Source: Stomorhina lunata (lineage: Eukaryota > Arthropoda > Insecta > Diptera > Rhiniidae). From it: a stretch of 64,000 nt of DNA. The stretch lies in NCBI GenBank assembly GCA_933228675.1, contig OW121744.1, positions 20,015,111 through 20,079,110 on the forward strand, given 5' to 3'. The notes under the pieces are model-generated. The model did not search any database. It saw nothing but the letters and a program-made list of their open reading frames with translations, and was not told the origin of the DNA. Below are positions 1 to 11,724 of the stretch, piece after piece. A program made the translations under genes and the position numbers. The first letter of the stretch is position 1; each line of letters opens with the position of its first letter.

Positions 1-415
1 AAAAACAAAAATTCAGCAAAAATACTTTAGTACAAAACATATTTGTATGGAAATATTTTAGTACTAAAATTATTTTTTTTTTAAGATATTTCAGATCTGA
101 AACATTTCTCTAAGAATATTTGTTTTCTAAAAATTTTTCTGCAAAATATTTAGTACAAAAAATATTTCTTTAAAAATATTTTAGTACTAAAAAAATCCTG
201 TGAAAATATTTTAGTACTAAAAAAACACTTCTCTTGTAATATTTTTGTTATAAAATTTTTTTTTCTGCAAAAGTATGTTAGTACAAAAAAATATTTCTTT
301 ACAAATATTTTGGTACTAAAAAAAATTCTGTGAAAATATTTTGGTACAAAATACATTTTTGAAAATATTTTAATACTAAAAACATTTTTATGAAAATATT
401 TTGGTAAATTTTAAT
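1..415. repeat. Degenerate AGTACT-type 31-bp satellite
   Basis: Diverged copies of a unit of about 31 bp: the dyad TTTTAGTACTAAAA plus a linker close to ATATTTCTATGAAAATA. Common variants are TTAGTACAAAAAA and TTGGTACTAAA. The array runs off the left edge of the window. Open frames here are repeat translations rich in K, F, Y and I and are not genes. It is the same family as 2592-5853. Confidence 0.85.
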
Positions 416-1685
416 CGATTTTAGGATCAAGATCCATTCTACAGTTACGAATTCAATATCCGTCAAATAAGTCATTTTTTGGAGTCCAATTTTAATACAA
501 TATAGATAGTCTAAAAAAGTACAATTTGTTTTTATATTTGGTACAAAATCAAGAAAGCCAACTCCAAATGATTCTGGATTGAGAACAAAATATTTCCCAC
601 ATTTTTTCAACCTAAGGGTTACCCTAATGTTGGTATTTGCATGTATTTCTTTGTCACATTTGTTTATGTTACATATTTCTATCTATCTAAGTATCTGTAT
701 GTCTGTCTGTCCTAGGTGTTTGCAAATATGCTTTTCTTAAATGTCTCTGTAAGTATTTAGATTGCAACATCTTTTGTGTCTGTATGTACGTCTGTCTGTC
801 CGCCCTTGTTTGTTGTTTGGGGCTGTTTGTTTGTCATAAATGTTTACATCAGAAAACAATTTACCAAAAACAGAAGCAAAAAAAAAAAAATATATTTTAT
901 TCATACCCAGAATAAAGTAACGGAAGGATATGGTATGAATTTAAGGTATGCTCAAGTATTTCCGCATTTATCAAAAACAATCAAGTGTAATGGAAAAATA
1001 TGTATCTGTTCATTTTCATATGAGAAAATGTTGAAGAGACTTTATTATTTGCAACCACAAACATACTTGCATGTGCCAACTACAAATGCCAACCAAGTTT
1101 GCGGTTGCTAACATGTAAATACGTAATTTTGTAAAACATATAAATCTTAAAGTATTTCTTTATATTTTCCATTCAGTCTCTATCTTTCTGTGGTTTGTAG
1201 GTAGTGGTAACATAAAACTTCCTTAATATTTTCAAATATTTTTTACTTTTCATTTATTTTTCAGGTTTTGATGCCTTTATTTATGCCCGAGCTCGTTTGG
1301 TAGTAAGGCACGTTTTGTGGGTTGGGGGGTGTTTATAAACTAATTTTGTTTCATTTTTTTTTTTGTTATTTTTAGAAACATTCTAACACATAAAAGTACT
1401 CGTACTCTTGTTTGCAAGTGCAGTAAAGTTATAAAGTAGTTTAGCTTAAGACTTCTTTTTAGAATTTAAAATATCATTTTATATGGAAAAGTTTTGAGGC
1501 TTATGAAATGTTAAGTTTTCTTAAGCTTCAAAATGTATAAAGGAAACAACTTTGATTTGAATAGGACAAAAATTTCTTTTCTAAAATAGAATTGTACTCG
1601 TATCACCTTTAAAAGACAAGAGGAGTTAAGCCAATTAGTATTTGTTCCTAAAAGGACTTTTAGTAAAAAAAGAAAAAAAAAAACA
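416..1685. other. Single-copy A/T-rich island, no supported gene
   Basis: Non-repetitive A/T-rich DNA. It contains short TCTG/GTCT runs (about 692-712 and 776-802) and poly-A stretches. An open frame at 776-1111 on the plus strand begins with GTG, encodes nothing I recognise and has a K-run from poly-A, so I do not call it. A minus-strand open frame covering 410-610 runs on into satellite. A pyrimidine tract ending in CAG at about 1263 is followed by a short open stretch, which is discussed as a weak exon candidate. Confidence 0.6.
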
Positions 1686-1790
1686 AATAATATAATGCTT
1701 TAGTCAGTCAAGCTGTAATGTTTGATATCATTCACTACAAAGGGGAAATATGGACCAACAACTTTAAATAAATTTATTTAATTCAATTTT
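1686..1790 (+). mobile_element. Degenerate mini-me/DINE-like fragment
   Basis: The segment reading TAGTCAGTCAAGCTG, then GATATCATTCACTACAAAGG, then ATATGGACCAAC follows the order of motifs at the start of the better-preserved element at 46290: GGTCGGTCAAGCCGACC, GATACCCTTCACCACTAAGG, TGTGGACCGAT. Many substitutions separate the two, so this is an old 5' fragment. The hairpin pairing is largely lost. Confidence 0.4.
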
Positions 1791-1950
1791 TAGGTGTCAG
1801 AGACACTTTAAGGCAAATATTAAAGTATTTGAAACATTTTTATAAAATCAATGAATCATTTTATTGATTTTGTCCGATCAAATGCTCAGTTAATGATTCA
1901 GTTCATTTTTATTAATTCAGTGACACTTTCTGGTGCGAAGCTTTCACACC

Positions 1951-2545
1951 GACTTAGAAACCTTCGTCGGCTTATGCACAACAACTTTGCATGAGCAAAT
2001 ATACAGTTTAGGATTTTATTCATTTTGAGTAGTTTTCAGTGGCCTATGCTGCACTGGGAGTCAAGGAGAACAGACGTTTTCAGTGGCGCCACCTGTTGGA
2101 AATTAGTCATACAAACTTAGAAAGCTTTGTCGGCTTATGCGCAACAACTTTGCTCAAGATCATAGCAAGATCAAATACACAGTTTAAGATTAAATTCATT
2201 TTAAGTAATTTTGAGTGGCGGCACCTATCGAAAATATCAACCATATCAACTTTGAAACCTTCGTCGGCTCATTCGCAACAACTTTGCTCAAGACCATAGC
2301 ATGATCAAGTGCACAGTTTACGATTTAAATAATTTTAAGCAATTTTTAATGGCGCTACCTGTCGGAAATTGGTCATACCAATTTAGAAACCTTCGTCGGC
2401 TCATGCGCAACAACTTTGCTCAAGATCATAGCGTGATCAAGTTCACAGTTTACGACTTAATTGACTTTAAGCAATTTTCAGTGGCGCCACCTGTCGGAAC
2501 TTGGTCATACCAACTTAGTAATATTCCTCATAGTCAGACAGACAA
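1951..2545 (+). repeat. 132-bp tandem repeat, about four copies
   Basis: A G+C-richer tandem repeat. The anchor CTTAGAAACCTTCGTCGGC or a variant starts near 1952, 2116, 2250, 2381 and (truncated) 2514, giving a spacing of 131-134 bp except where an insert lengthens the first unit. Each unit carries a GCGCAACAACTTTGCTCAAG block, a CACAGTTTACGATTT block and GTGGCGCCACCTGTCGGAA. The last unit ends in AGTCAGACAGACAAACATTC. Because 132 is a multiple of three, open frames at 2039-2299 and 2301-2609 follow the repeat. I see no protein signature. This is probably part of a dispersed fly repeat whose family I cannot name. Confidence 0.8.
2033..2087 (+). mobile_element. 33-bp insert flanked by 11-bp direct repeats
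   Basis: Inside the first 132-bp unit, TTTTCAGTGGC occurs at 2033-2043 and again at 2077-2087. Between them lie 33 bp (2044-2076, starting CTATGCTGCACTGGGAG) that are absent from the other units. The flanking direct repeat looks like a target-site duplication. The insert matches 48695-48727 inside the hAT-like element at 28 of 33 positions by my alignment. It may be a very short retroposed or filler fragment. Confidence 0.55.
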
Positions 2546-2591
2546 ACATTCATTTTTATATATTTATGTAGATTGCAGAGCTAAAAACTTT

Positions 2592-5500
2592 TATAGGAAA
2601 ATATTTTAGTACCAAAAATTTTCTTTATAAACTATTTAATACTAAAAATTTTCTTTATAAATAATTTAGTACTAAACAAAATTTTTATGAAATTTTTTTA
2701 GAACAAAAAAATGTTTACACACATATTTAATTGCTAAAATGATTTTGGTGAAAATAATTTAGTACTAAAAATATTTGTATGAAAAATTTTTAGTACTTAT
2801 GTTATTTTATGAAAATTTTTAAATAAAAAAAAAAATTCTGTGAAAAAATTTTAGTACCAAAAAGAATTTCTATGAAACATTTTTCAAAATATTTTAGTAC
2901 TAAAAATATTTCGTTAAAATTTTTTAGTACCAAGAGAAATTCTATGAAAATATTTAAGTAATAAAAAAATTGGTACTAAATACATTTTTAATGAAAATAA
3001 TTTAGTACTAAAAATACTTGTACGAAAAATTTTTAGTACTTACATTATTTTATGAAAATTTTTAAATAAAAAAAAAAAAAATTCTGTGAAAAAATTTTAG
3101 TACCAAGAAAAAATTATATGAAACATTTTTGAAAATATTTTAGTACCAAAAATATTTCGTTAAAATTTTTTAGTACCAAAAAGAAATTCTATGAAAATAT
3201 TTAAGTAATAAAAAAATATTTTGGTACAAAATACATTACTAAAAATATTTTAATACCAATAATATTTCGTTAAAATTTTTTAGTACTTAAATTATTTTAT
3301 AAAAATTTTCGAGTATAAAAAAAATTCTGTGAAAATATTATATTTCCTAAAAATATTTTAGTTAAATAAAATTTTCTGCAAATATATTTTAGTACCAAAA
3401 ACATTTCTGTGAAAATATTTTAGTACTAAAAAGATTTCTTTGAACCAGAAAGATTTATCTTAAAATATTTAAGTTACGAAAAATTTTCTGCAAAAATATG
3501 TTAGTACAAAATATTTCTATTGAAACATTTTAGCACTAAATACATTTATGCAAAAATATTTTAGTGCTAAAAATATTTTAGTACTAAAAATATTTCGTTA
3601 AAATTTTTTAGTACCAAAAATATTTCTTTAAAATTTTTTAGTACCAAAAAGAAATTCTATGGAAATATTTAAAAAATATTTTGGTACTAAATACATTATT
3701 AAAAATATTTTAATACCAAAAATATTTCGTTAAAATTTTGTAGTACTTAAATTATTTTATAAAAATTTTCGAATATAAAACAAAATTCTGTGAAAATATT
3801 TTATTTTCTAAAAATATTTTAGTTAAATAAAATTTTCTGCAAATATATTTTAGTACCAAAAACATTTCTGTAAAAATATTTTAGTACTAAAAAGATTTCT
3901 GTGAACCAGAAAGACTTATCTTAAAATATTTAAGTTACGAAAAATTTTCTGCAAAAATATGTTAGTACAAAAAATATTTCTATTGAAACATTTTATCACT
4001 ATATACATTTATGCAAAAATATTTTAGTGCTAAAAATATTTTAGTACTAAAAATATTTCGTTAAAATTTTTTAGTACCAAAAATATTTCGTTAAAATTTT
4101 TTAGTACCAAAAAGAAATTCTATGGAAACATTTAAAAAATATTTTGGTACTAAATACATTACTAAAAATATTTTAATACCAAAAATATTTCGTTAAAATT
4201 TTTTAGTACTTAAATTATTTCATAAAAATTTTCGAGTATAAAAAAAAATTCTGTGAAAATATTTTATTTTCTAAAAATATTTTAGTTAAATAAAATTTTC
4301 TGCAAATATATTTTAGTACCAAAAACATTTCTGTAAAAATATTTTAGTACTAAAAAGATTTCTGTGAACCAGAAAGACTTATCTTGAAATATTTAAGTTA
4401 CGAAAAATTTTCTCCAAAAATATGTTAGTACAAAAAATATTTCTATTGAAACACTTTAGCACTAAATACATTTATGCAAAAATATTTTAGTGCTAAAAAT
4501 ATTTCTACGAAAATATTTCGGTACCATAAATATTTCCTTGAAGATATTCTAGAACTAAAATCACTTCTTTCTTTCTTAAAAAAATGTCTGCAAAAATACT
4601 TTAGTACAAAAAATATTTCTATGGAAATATTTTAGTACTAAAAAATTCTGTTAAGATATTTTGGTACTAGAAACACTTCTCTAAAAATATTTCTGGTATA
4701 AAAAAATTTCTACAAAAAGATATAGGAACCAAAAATATTTCTAGAAAAATATTTCAGTACTAGACAAAATTCTGTGAAAATAATTAAGTACTTAATACAT
4801 TCATATAAAAATATTTTAGTACTAAAAATATTTCTATGAAAGTATTTTAGTACTAAAAACATTAATTTGAAAATATTTTAGAACTAAAATACTTTTTTAA
4901 AAATGTTTTAAAACCAAAAATAAATTTCTAAAAATATTTTAGTAAAAAAAAATTTTCTATAAAAATATTTTAGTGCTAAAAATATTTTAGTACTTAAAAT
5001 ATTTTCTGAAGATATTTTAGAACTAAGAATATTTTAGTTCTAAAAAATTTTCTGCAAAATATTTTAGTACAAAAAATATTTTGAAACTAAAAAAGATTTT
5101 GTAAAAATATTTTGGTACTAAAATATTTTCTCAAAAATATTTTCGTTATAAAAAATTTTCTGCAAAAATATATTAGTACAAAAATATTTCTTTACAAATA
5201 TTTTAGTAGCAAAACAAATTCTGTAAGAATATTTTAGTACTAAAAAAAATCAGTGAAAATATTTTGGCAATAAATATATTTTTGAAAATATTTTAGTACT
5301 AAAAACATTTTAATGAAAATATTTGGAAATAAGTACTTTTATATGAAAATATTTTAGAGCTGAAAACATTACAATAAAAATATTTTAGTACTAAAAACAT
5401 TTTAATGAAAATATTTGGAAATAAATACTTTTATATGAAAATATTTTAGAGCTGAAAACATTACAATGAAAATATTTAAGTACTAAAAATGTTTTTTGAA

Positions 5501-5853
5501 GATATTTTAGACTTCTCTAAAAATGTTTTAGAACCAAAAACGCTTCTCTAAAATTATTTCAGTTATAAAGAATTTTATACAAACAACATTTTAGTACAAA
5601 AAATTCAATAAAAATATTTATGTACTAAAAATATAAAGATATTTTATAGCTGAAAACATTACTATGAAAATATTTGGGTACTAAAAATATTTCTTTGAAG
5701 ATTTTTTAGAACTAAAAAACTTCTCTTAAAATATTTGAGTTTAAAAAAATTTTCATCAAAAAATATTTTAGTACAAAAAAAGTTCCGTAAAAATTATTAA
5801 GTATTAAAAATATTTTATTGAAGTTATTTTAGACCTAAACCACTTTTCTAAAA
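2592..5853. repeat. AGTACT-type 31-bp satellite with higher-order repeats
   Basis: The unit is the 14-bp perfect dyad TTTTAGTACTAAAA plus a linker near ATATTTCTATGAAAATA. Monomers are diverged, but blocks of about 460 bp recur in order. A diagnostic TTTTCGAGTATAAAA variant lies near 3308, 3768 (as GAATATAAAA) and 4231, each followed by TTTTCTGCAAATATATTTTAG and AGAAAGATTTATC or AGAAAGACTTATC variants. This shows about fifteen monomers amplified together three times. The right part (4500-5853) is more scrambled. Confidence 0.85.
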
Positions 5854-5854
5854 T

Positions 5855-5898
5855 AGCAAATATTGTATAACATACCTTAGGGATTTTTAAAATAATTT
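5855..5898 (+). repeat. 44-bp dispersed repeat, copy 1
   Basis: The segment beginning AGCAAATATTGTATAACATA and ending GGGATTTTTAAAATAATTT recurs at 39339-39382 with one substitution (A to G) in 44 bp. The two copies are in direct orientation about 33.5 kb apart. Flanks do not match, so this is either a short dispersed element or a conserved fragment of a larger old one. Confidence 0.6.
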
Positions 5899-7480
5899 GT
5901 ATTGAAAAAATATTAATAAAAGAAGATATCTGAACACATTCGTTTGTTTGACAAAACGTTTAGTTTAAATGAAATCCTTTTACTATCAGGGAATTTTTGA
6001 CAAATAAGTTAGAATGTTGTGAACCTTATACGTCATATATTTTTGTTTATCCTTAAAGTATGCTACACAAATTTTTCAAAAAAATCTCTCATATTTTGAC
6101 TGATATCAATGATTTCGCCCCTGATCCCATATTTAAAATAGGGCCTACTCTATCTGACTGATATGTAATTGACGTCTTTACTGCTGTGAGGATGGCTAAA
6201 AGGGGGTGAGTAATAGCAACTTATTCCTCGGTATTACAGTGGTCTTCATAGTCTAAATAAGACTGATTACTATGCAGCTACAGTAAAAATTTCATTTAAG
6301 CTTTGAAGGTTTTGATAAAACTACCAAGATTTACTAAGAAACCCTTACAATTACTGAGAATTAATTAAAAGATAATAGACTCACAGTAAAGATAATTAGA
6401 TAAATGCTTTAAGGACTTTGTTTCAATATAATAAAATAAAGTAAAATAAAATTTATTATTTTATTTTACAGTTTTACGAATTAACTATGAATTCGAAACT
6501 TAAATAATAATATTTATAAACTATTAAAACTACTCCCAATTTTAGTTTATTTTTTTGCTACTTACAAAATACATAATTTGATTATAAAACAGCAGGAGAA
6601 TATTATATTAAACATTAGAACCTTTTATATATGTATGAGTCTATACACTAACACAATATTGTAATGTACTGAAATGAATGTACGGAAATGAATACATATT
6701 TTAAAACAAATGTATATTTAAGTATGTATATGTATGTATAAGAATACTTTTATAAACGCTTGTATTGTTATTTAGCAAATACAAAAAAAAAAAAAACTTT
6801 TACTTACTAACACATTAAAATTGGGTATGAAATATTTTATAATTTCTAAAAGTCATAGTCATGTGCAACCACATCCACCTCCTGCCAACACAAATTTAAA
6901 AACTGCTTTAAAATTTATAACCATGTCGGTTATATAGTTTTGTATAATTTTATGGAAAATTGAAACAATATTTCCACTATAGCAAAATATTTAGAAATAA
7001 ACTAGAAATAACCTCTAGCCATACATATAGATATACTGTTAAAAGTGTTTAGAATTGCAAATTAAACATGATTGAAGTGAACTGGGTATAGTCAAATGGA
7101 AAGCTTTTTAATTTATTTTAAATTTTTAGTTTTTGCTAGTAATTATAAATAATGATTTTGTCAAATAATAATGGCAATAACATGAGTCATGGCTTTTAAA
7201 TAGAAATTAAGCTTTTAATAGAAATTTTAGTATTTAGCAGCTTTTTTTATTGTTTAGCAAAAAATGCTTAGTAATTATAATACCTACTAACGCTATATTC
7301 CTTTCATAGATTTTTAAATTAGTAATTGCTTTGATAACCTTTGGCGTATAATTGATATTTGCAGAAAACGTTTAAATAAATATTATTCATACGTACAGGG
7401 AGTGCGAAAAATGTTTACTATTAATAATAACGCCTAAAAGTAGGCTATAGAAAATGTAACAAAAAATTAACTATTTAATA
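5899..7480. other. Single-copy A/T-rich island
   Basis: Non-repetitive A/T-rich sequence with small TATG runs near 6720-6740 and poly-A stretches. No open frame resembles a known protein. If the minus-strand exon at 10326-11570 is real, this lies in its downstream intron or beyond. Confidence 0.55.
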
Positions 7481-10087
7481 ATTCAATAATTTTTATAGAA
7501 ATTTTTTCAAAAAATTTCTTTTATTATAAAAAATTTTTCAATAATTTTTATTTTTATAGAAATTTTTTTTAAAATTTTTTATAGGAAATTTTTCAAAAAT
7601 ATCTTATTTTTATAGCAACATTTTCAATAATTTTTTATTTTTATAAGAATTTTTTTTAAAAATTTCTTATTTTTATAGAAAAATTTTGTAAAATTACTTA
7701 ATTTTATAGATATTTTTGAAAAATTTTATATTTTTATAGGAAAATATTCAAAAAATTTTTATTTTTATAGGAAATTTTTCTAAAATTTCTTATTTTTATA
7801 GGAAGCTTTTCAATTTATATTTATTTTTATAGGAAATTTTTCAAATATTTCTCATTATTATTTTTCAAAAACTTCCTTTTTTTATAGGAAATTTTTCAAA
7901 AATTTCCTATTTTTAATAGGACATTTTTCAAAAGTGTCTTATTTTTATAGAAAATTTTTCAAAAATTTCTAATATGTGTAGCAAATGTTTCAAAAATTTT
8001 CTATTTTTATAGGAAATTTTTGAAAAATTTCCTATTTTTATAGAAAATTTTTCAAAAATTTCTAATTTTTATAGAAAATTTTTCAAAAATTTCATATTTT
8101 TACAGGAAATTTTTCCAAAATTTCTTATTTTAATAAAAAAAATTTTTAACATTTTTTTATTTGTATAGAAAATTTTTCAAAAATTTCTTATTTTTATAGG
8201 AAATTTTAAAAATGTTTTATTTTTATAAGAAATTTTTCAAAACTTCTTATTTTTATAAAAATTTTTTGGATTTTGATAAAAAATTTTTTCAAAAATTTCT
8301 TACTTTTATTAGAATTTTTTTTCAAATTTATAGAAAATTTTTCAATATTTTATCTTTATATGAAAATTTTTTATTTCTTAATTTTATATTTATATTTCTT
8401 ATTTTTATAAAAAATTTTCAAATTTTTTTTTATTTTTATAAGAAATTTTTCAAAAATTTCTTTTTTTTATAGCAAATTTTTAATTTTTGATTTTTTATAG
8501 GAAATTTTTCAAAAATTTCTTATTTTGCTAAGAAATTTTTCAAAAATGCCTTATTTCTTTTACTAAATTTAAAAAAAAAATCTTATTTTTATAGGAGTTA
8601 TTAAAATATTTCTTATTTTTATAGCAAATTTAAAAAAAAAAAAAATATTTTTTAGGAAATTTTTTAAAAATTTCTTATTTTGATAGGAAATTGCTCAAAA
8701 GATTTTTTTTATATTTTTAGGAAATTCCTCAAAAATTTCTTTTTTTTATACGAAATTTTTCAAAAAATAGCTATTTTTATAGAAAAATTTCCTTTTTTAT
8801 GGCAATTTTTTTTAAAAATTTCTTATTTTTATAGGAAATTTTTAAAAATTTCTTATTTTTATAGGAAATTTTTCAAAAACTTCTTATTTTTATAGGAAAT
8901 TTTTCAAAAAATTCCTATTTTTATAGGAAAATTTTCAAAAATTTCCTATTTTTATGGAAAATTTTTCGAAAATTTTTTTATTTTTATATCAAGTTTTTAA
9001 TTTTTTGTTTTTATAAGAAATTTTTCAAAAATTTCTTATTTTTATAAGAAATTTTTTTAAAATTTTTTATTTTACTAAGAAATTTTCAAAAAATTTCATA
9101 TTTTTATAAGAAATTTTTCAAAAATTTATTTTTTTATAGAAAATGTTAAAGTTATTTATTTTTATAGAAAATTTTTCAAAAATGTCTAATTAAATTTTTT
9201 AAAAATGTCGTATTTTATTAGGAAATTTTTCAAAAATTTCTTTTTTTTTATAAGAATTTTTAAAAGATTTCTTATATTTATAGCAAATTTCAAAAAAATC
9301 ATATTTTTATAGGAAATTTCTTAAAAATTTCTTATTTTAATTGAAAATTTTCAAAAATTTTCTATTTTTATAGAAATTTTTTATATTAAAATTTTCAAAA
9401 GTTTCTTATTTTGATAGGAAATTTTTTAAAAGTTTATTTTATATTTATAGAAAATTTCTCAAAAATTTCCTATTTTCATAGGAAAATTTTTAAAAATTTC
9501 CTATCTTAATAGAAAATTTTTCAAAAATTTCCTTTTTTTATAGGAAATTTTTAAAAAATTTCCTAATTTTATAGGAAATTTTTCAAAAATTTCCTATTTT
9601 TATGCGAAACTTTTCAAAAAATTCCTATTTTTATAGGAAATTTTTCAAAAATTTCCTTTTTTATGGCAAATTTAAAAATTTTTTTTTTTTTTTTTAGGAA
9701 ATTTTTCAAAAATTTCTTATTTTTATAGGAAGTTTTTCAAAAATTTCTTAATTTTATAGGAAATTTTATTTTTATAGGAAATTTATCAAAAAAATCCTAT
9801 TTTTACAGGAAATTTTTCAAAAATTTCTTATTTTAGCAGGAAATTTTTCAAAAATTTCTTATTTTTATATGAAATTTTTGCAATAATTTCTTATTTTTTT
9901 TAGGAAATTTTTCAAAAATTCTTATTTTTATGGCAAATTTTTCAAAAAATTTTAATTTTTATAGGTATTTTTTCAAAAATTTCTTAGACTTACAGGAAAT
10001 TTGTAAAAAATTTTACATTTTTATAGAAAATTTTTTAAAAATTTTTTATTTTTATAGGACATTTTTCGAAATTTTCCTATTTTTATG
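7481..10087 (-). repeat. Degenerate family-B 31-bp satellite, reverse orientation
   Basis: Old copies of the family-B unit (arms GGAAATTTTT and AAAAATTTCC, linker TATAAAAATA) read here as the complement: TTTTTCAAAAATTTC followed by TTATTTTTATAGG. Single-base changes and length variation are frequent, so monomer length wobbles around 31 bp. Open frames rich in F, Y, K and I at 8212-8472, 8680-8895 and 9930-10112 are repeat translations. Confidence 0.85.
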
Positions 10088-10325
10088 TTATTTGCAGCTG
10101 AAAAATAGGTGAAGCAAAGTAGGTGAGGCAAAATAGATACTTTTTGAGCTGGTGTGTGACAAATTTGTTTTAATTTTAAGATATATATATGTATGTATTT
10201 CACTAACAAAAAAATTACAATCCATTTAGTAAAACTTAAAACAAAATTTCTTTGCCGTCCTCACAAATCTGCCAATCTTTGAAAAAACTTGTACTGTAAT
10301 GTATAAATATTTTTAAATCTCTTAC

Positions 10326-10368
10326 CTTTATCATCATTAGATGTTGGTGTTCTATCATTATTACTCAT
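10326..10368 (-). CDS. Translation-start segment of an unidentified spliced gene
   Basis: Read on the minus strand, ATCAAG precedes an ATG at 10368-10366. The ATG opens MSNNDRTPTSNDDK and then one extra base (phase 1) before AAAG|GTAAGAG, a textbook dipteran 5' splice site with the GT at 10325-10324. An in-frame TAA lies six codons upstream, so the ATG is the first possible start in this frame. The peptide is hydrophilic and polar, with no signal peptide. I do not recognise the protein and assign no function. The codons look like genuine coding sequence among A/T-rich surroundings: mixed third positions and no satellite relation. The exon continues upstream as a long leader to 11570. The following exon is not identified, and the downstream intron would run at least into the satellite at 7481-10087. 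Alternative: a chance ATG next to a chance GTAAG. Confidence 0.55.
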
Positions 10369-11570
10369 CTTGATGGATTTTACGTGTTAGATTTGATGAT
10401 TCGTTGTGGCTTTTTAGTTCTATTTTATTCAAAGTCCAAGTAAAATCTAACAAACACATGAACCGAACGAAAAAACTTAAATGAAAATAATAAAAAAAGT
10501 CACTTAATCTTTTTGGATAAAAAAAACAAGCCTTAGCTATTTAGAATTTTTTATATGTTTGTCTTTGGTAATTTATTTAGGGATTTGCTATCATCACTCT
10601 CAATTGTTTCCGTTTCCGGTAGTGTTATGTTATGTTGTTGTTTTAGTTTTTATATATTTAAGTACTTAAAATGTTTTATTTTGTAGTTATTTAGTTTTTG
10701 TTTTTCTTAGTTTTAGTAATTTAAATTTCTATTTATTTTACTAACAAAATCTTGGAAAACTTTTCATGTTTTGTAATTTTTATCATTTCCACAAAAAAAA
10801 AATGCTGAGTTTAGTTTTTACAGTTTGCCTTTTTTGCTCAAAAAATTTGTAATACAATATTGTTTAAGCATTTCTTGTTGTTGTTGGATTTTCAATTTTG
10901 TTTCCCCCTTTTCTGGAAAATTTATTTATTTACTTTTCCTTTTATTTCAGTTTAAGTTTTAGTTTAAGTTTTAGTTGAGTATTTTAAACGTAAATTTTCG
11001 TTGATGTTTTATTAGTGACGTCTCCTCGTTGGAAAGAAGATGTTGATGTTTTAGATAGATTTGCTCTTGATCAGCTTTTTCTTGTTGTTGCTGTTTATGT
11101 TGCCCTTGTTTCCTAAAATGTTTATCTCCCTGTTGCTGTTTCAGCTGTTGGTTGTAGTTGTAGTGTTGCCGTTTTTGTTGCTTTAGCTGCTGTTTCCGTT
11201 TTAATTTTAGTTGTTGCTGCTTTTGTTTTAGTCCTTGATATAATAGTTTTCCTTTTTGTTGCTGCAGTAGTTGTTGTTGTTGTTGTTTTTTATAATATTT
11301 GTTCAACATTTTGTTTGTTTGGTTTCTATTTAATTGTTTTTCCAAAAGATGAGAGCGTTTTGGGAGGGAAAATGGAAAATTTTATAAAAAAAAAAAGTTT
11401 TATTTATTTTTTATTTAAATTTTTCCAAGTTTTCCATGTGCAATTATATGTTAACAGCAAGTTATTTTGTTTTGTTATTTTTATATACATTTCAGTTTCA
11501 GTTTAGTTTTTATTTAGTTATCGTTGTTTATTTGTTCTTTTATTTCTGGTCAGAGCTTTACATTTTGTAC
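10369..11570 (-). other. Probable 5' untranslated part of the same exon
   Basis: On the minus strand a pyrimidine-rich run, TTTCTATTTTCTTTCAATT, ends in CAG at 11573-11571 and is followed by GTACAAAATG, a good 3' splice site. From there to the ATG at 10368 the sequence is rich in CAA, CAG and ACA runs and free of satellite, typical of long fly neuronal or regulatory gene leaders. This implies at least one further upstream non-coding exon to the right of 11570, which I could not locate. The exon would be 1245 nt in total. Boundaries rest on splice consensus only. Confidence 0.5.
10971..11309 (-). other. Glutamine/lysine-rich upstream open frame (opa-like CAA/CAG repeats)
   Basis: Within the leader, an ATG at 11309 opens 112 codons dominated by Q and K with tracts such as KKQQQQQLLQQQKGK, and stops at 10971. 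An in-frame TTG extends it upstream to 11345. The composition follows from CAA/CAG trinucleotide repeats (opa or M-repeat), which are common in fly leaders and coding exons alike. It could be a long upstream ORF that would repress translation of the main ATG, a passive consequence of the repeat, or an alternative coding exon. I see no fold or motif beyond the repeats. Confidence 0.3.
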
Positions 11571-11724
11571 CTGAAATTGAAAGAAAATAGAAATTTTATT
11601 TAATAAAATTAAAAGAAAAATTTGTAGAAAAACTAGAATTTAAGTATTTTGAGATCGTGTTTAGGTCTTTAAAAAATTTAATTTTAAGAAAAATTTATAA
11701 TTATATAAAAAAATAAAAAAACAA

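Noticed and set aside
776..1111. 111-codon plus-strand open frame
   Set aside because: It starts with GTG, begins in a TCTG microsatellite, includes a poly-A lysine run, and has no recognisable domain.
6846..6881. Minus-strand terminal exon reading EVDVVAHDYDF then stop
   Set aside because: The acceptor is weak and purine-interrupted, the reading phase does not fit the phase-1 donor at 10325, and 11 codons are too few to judge.
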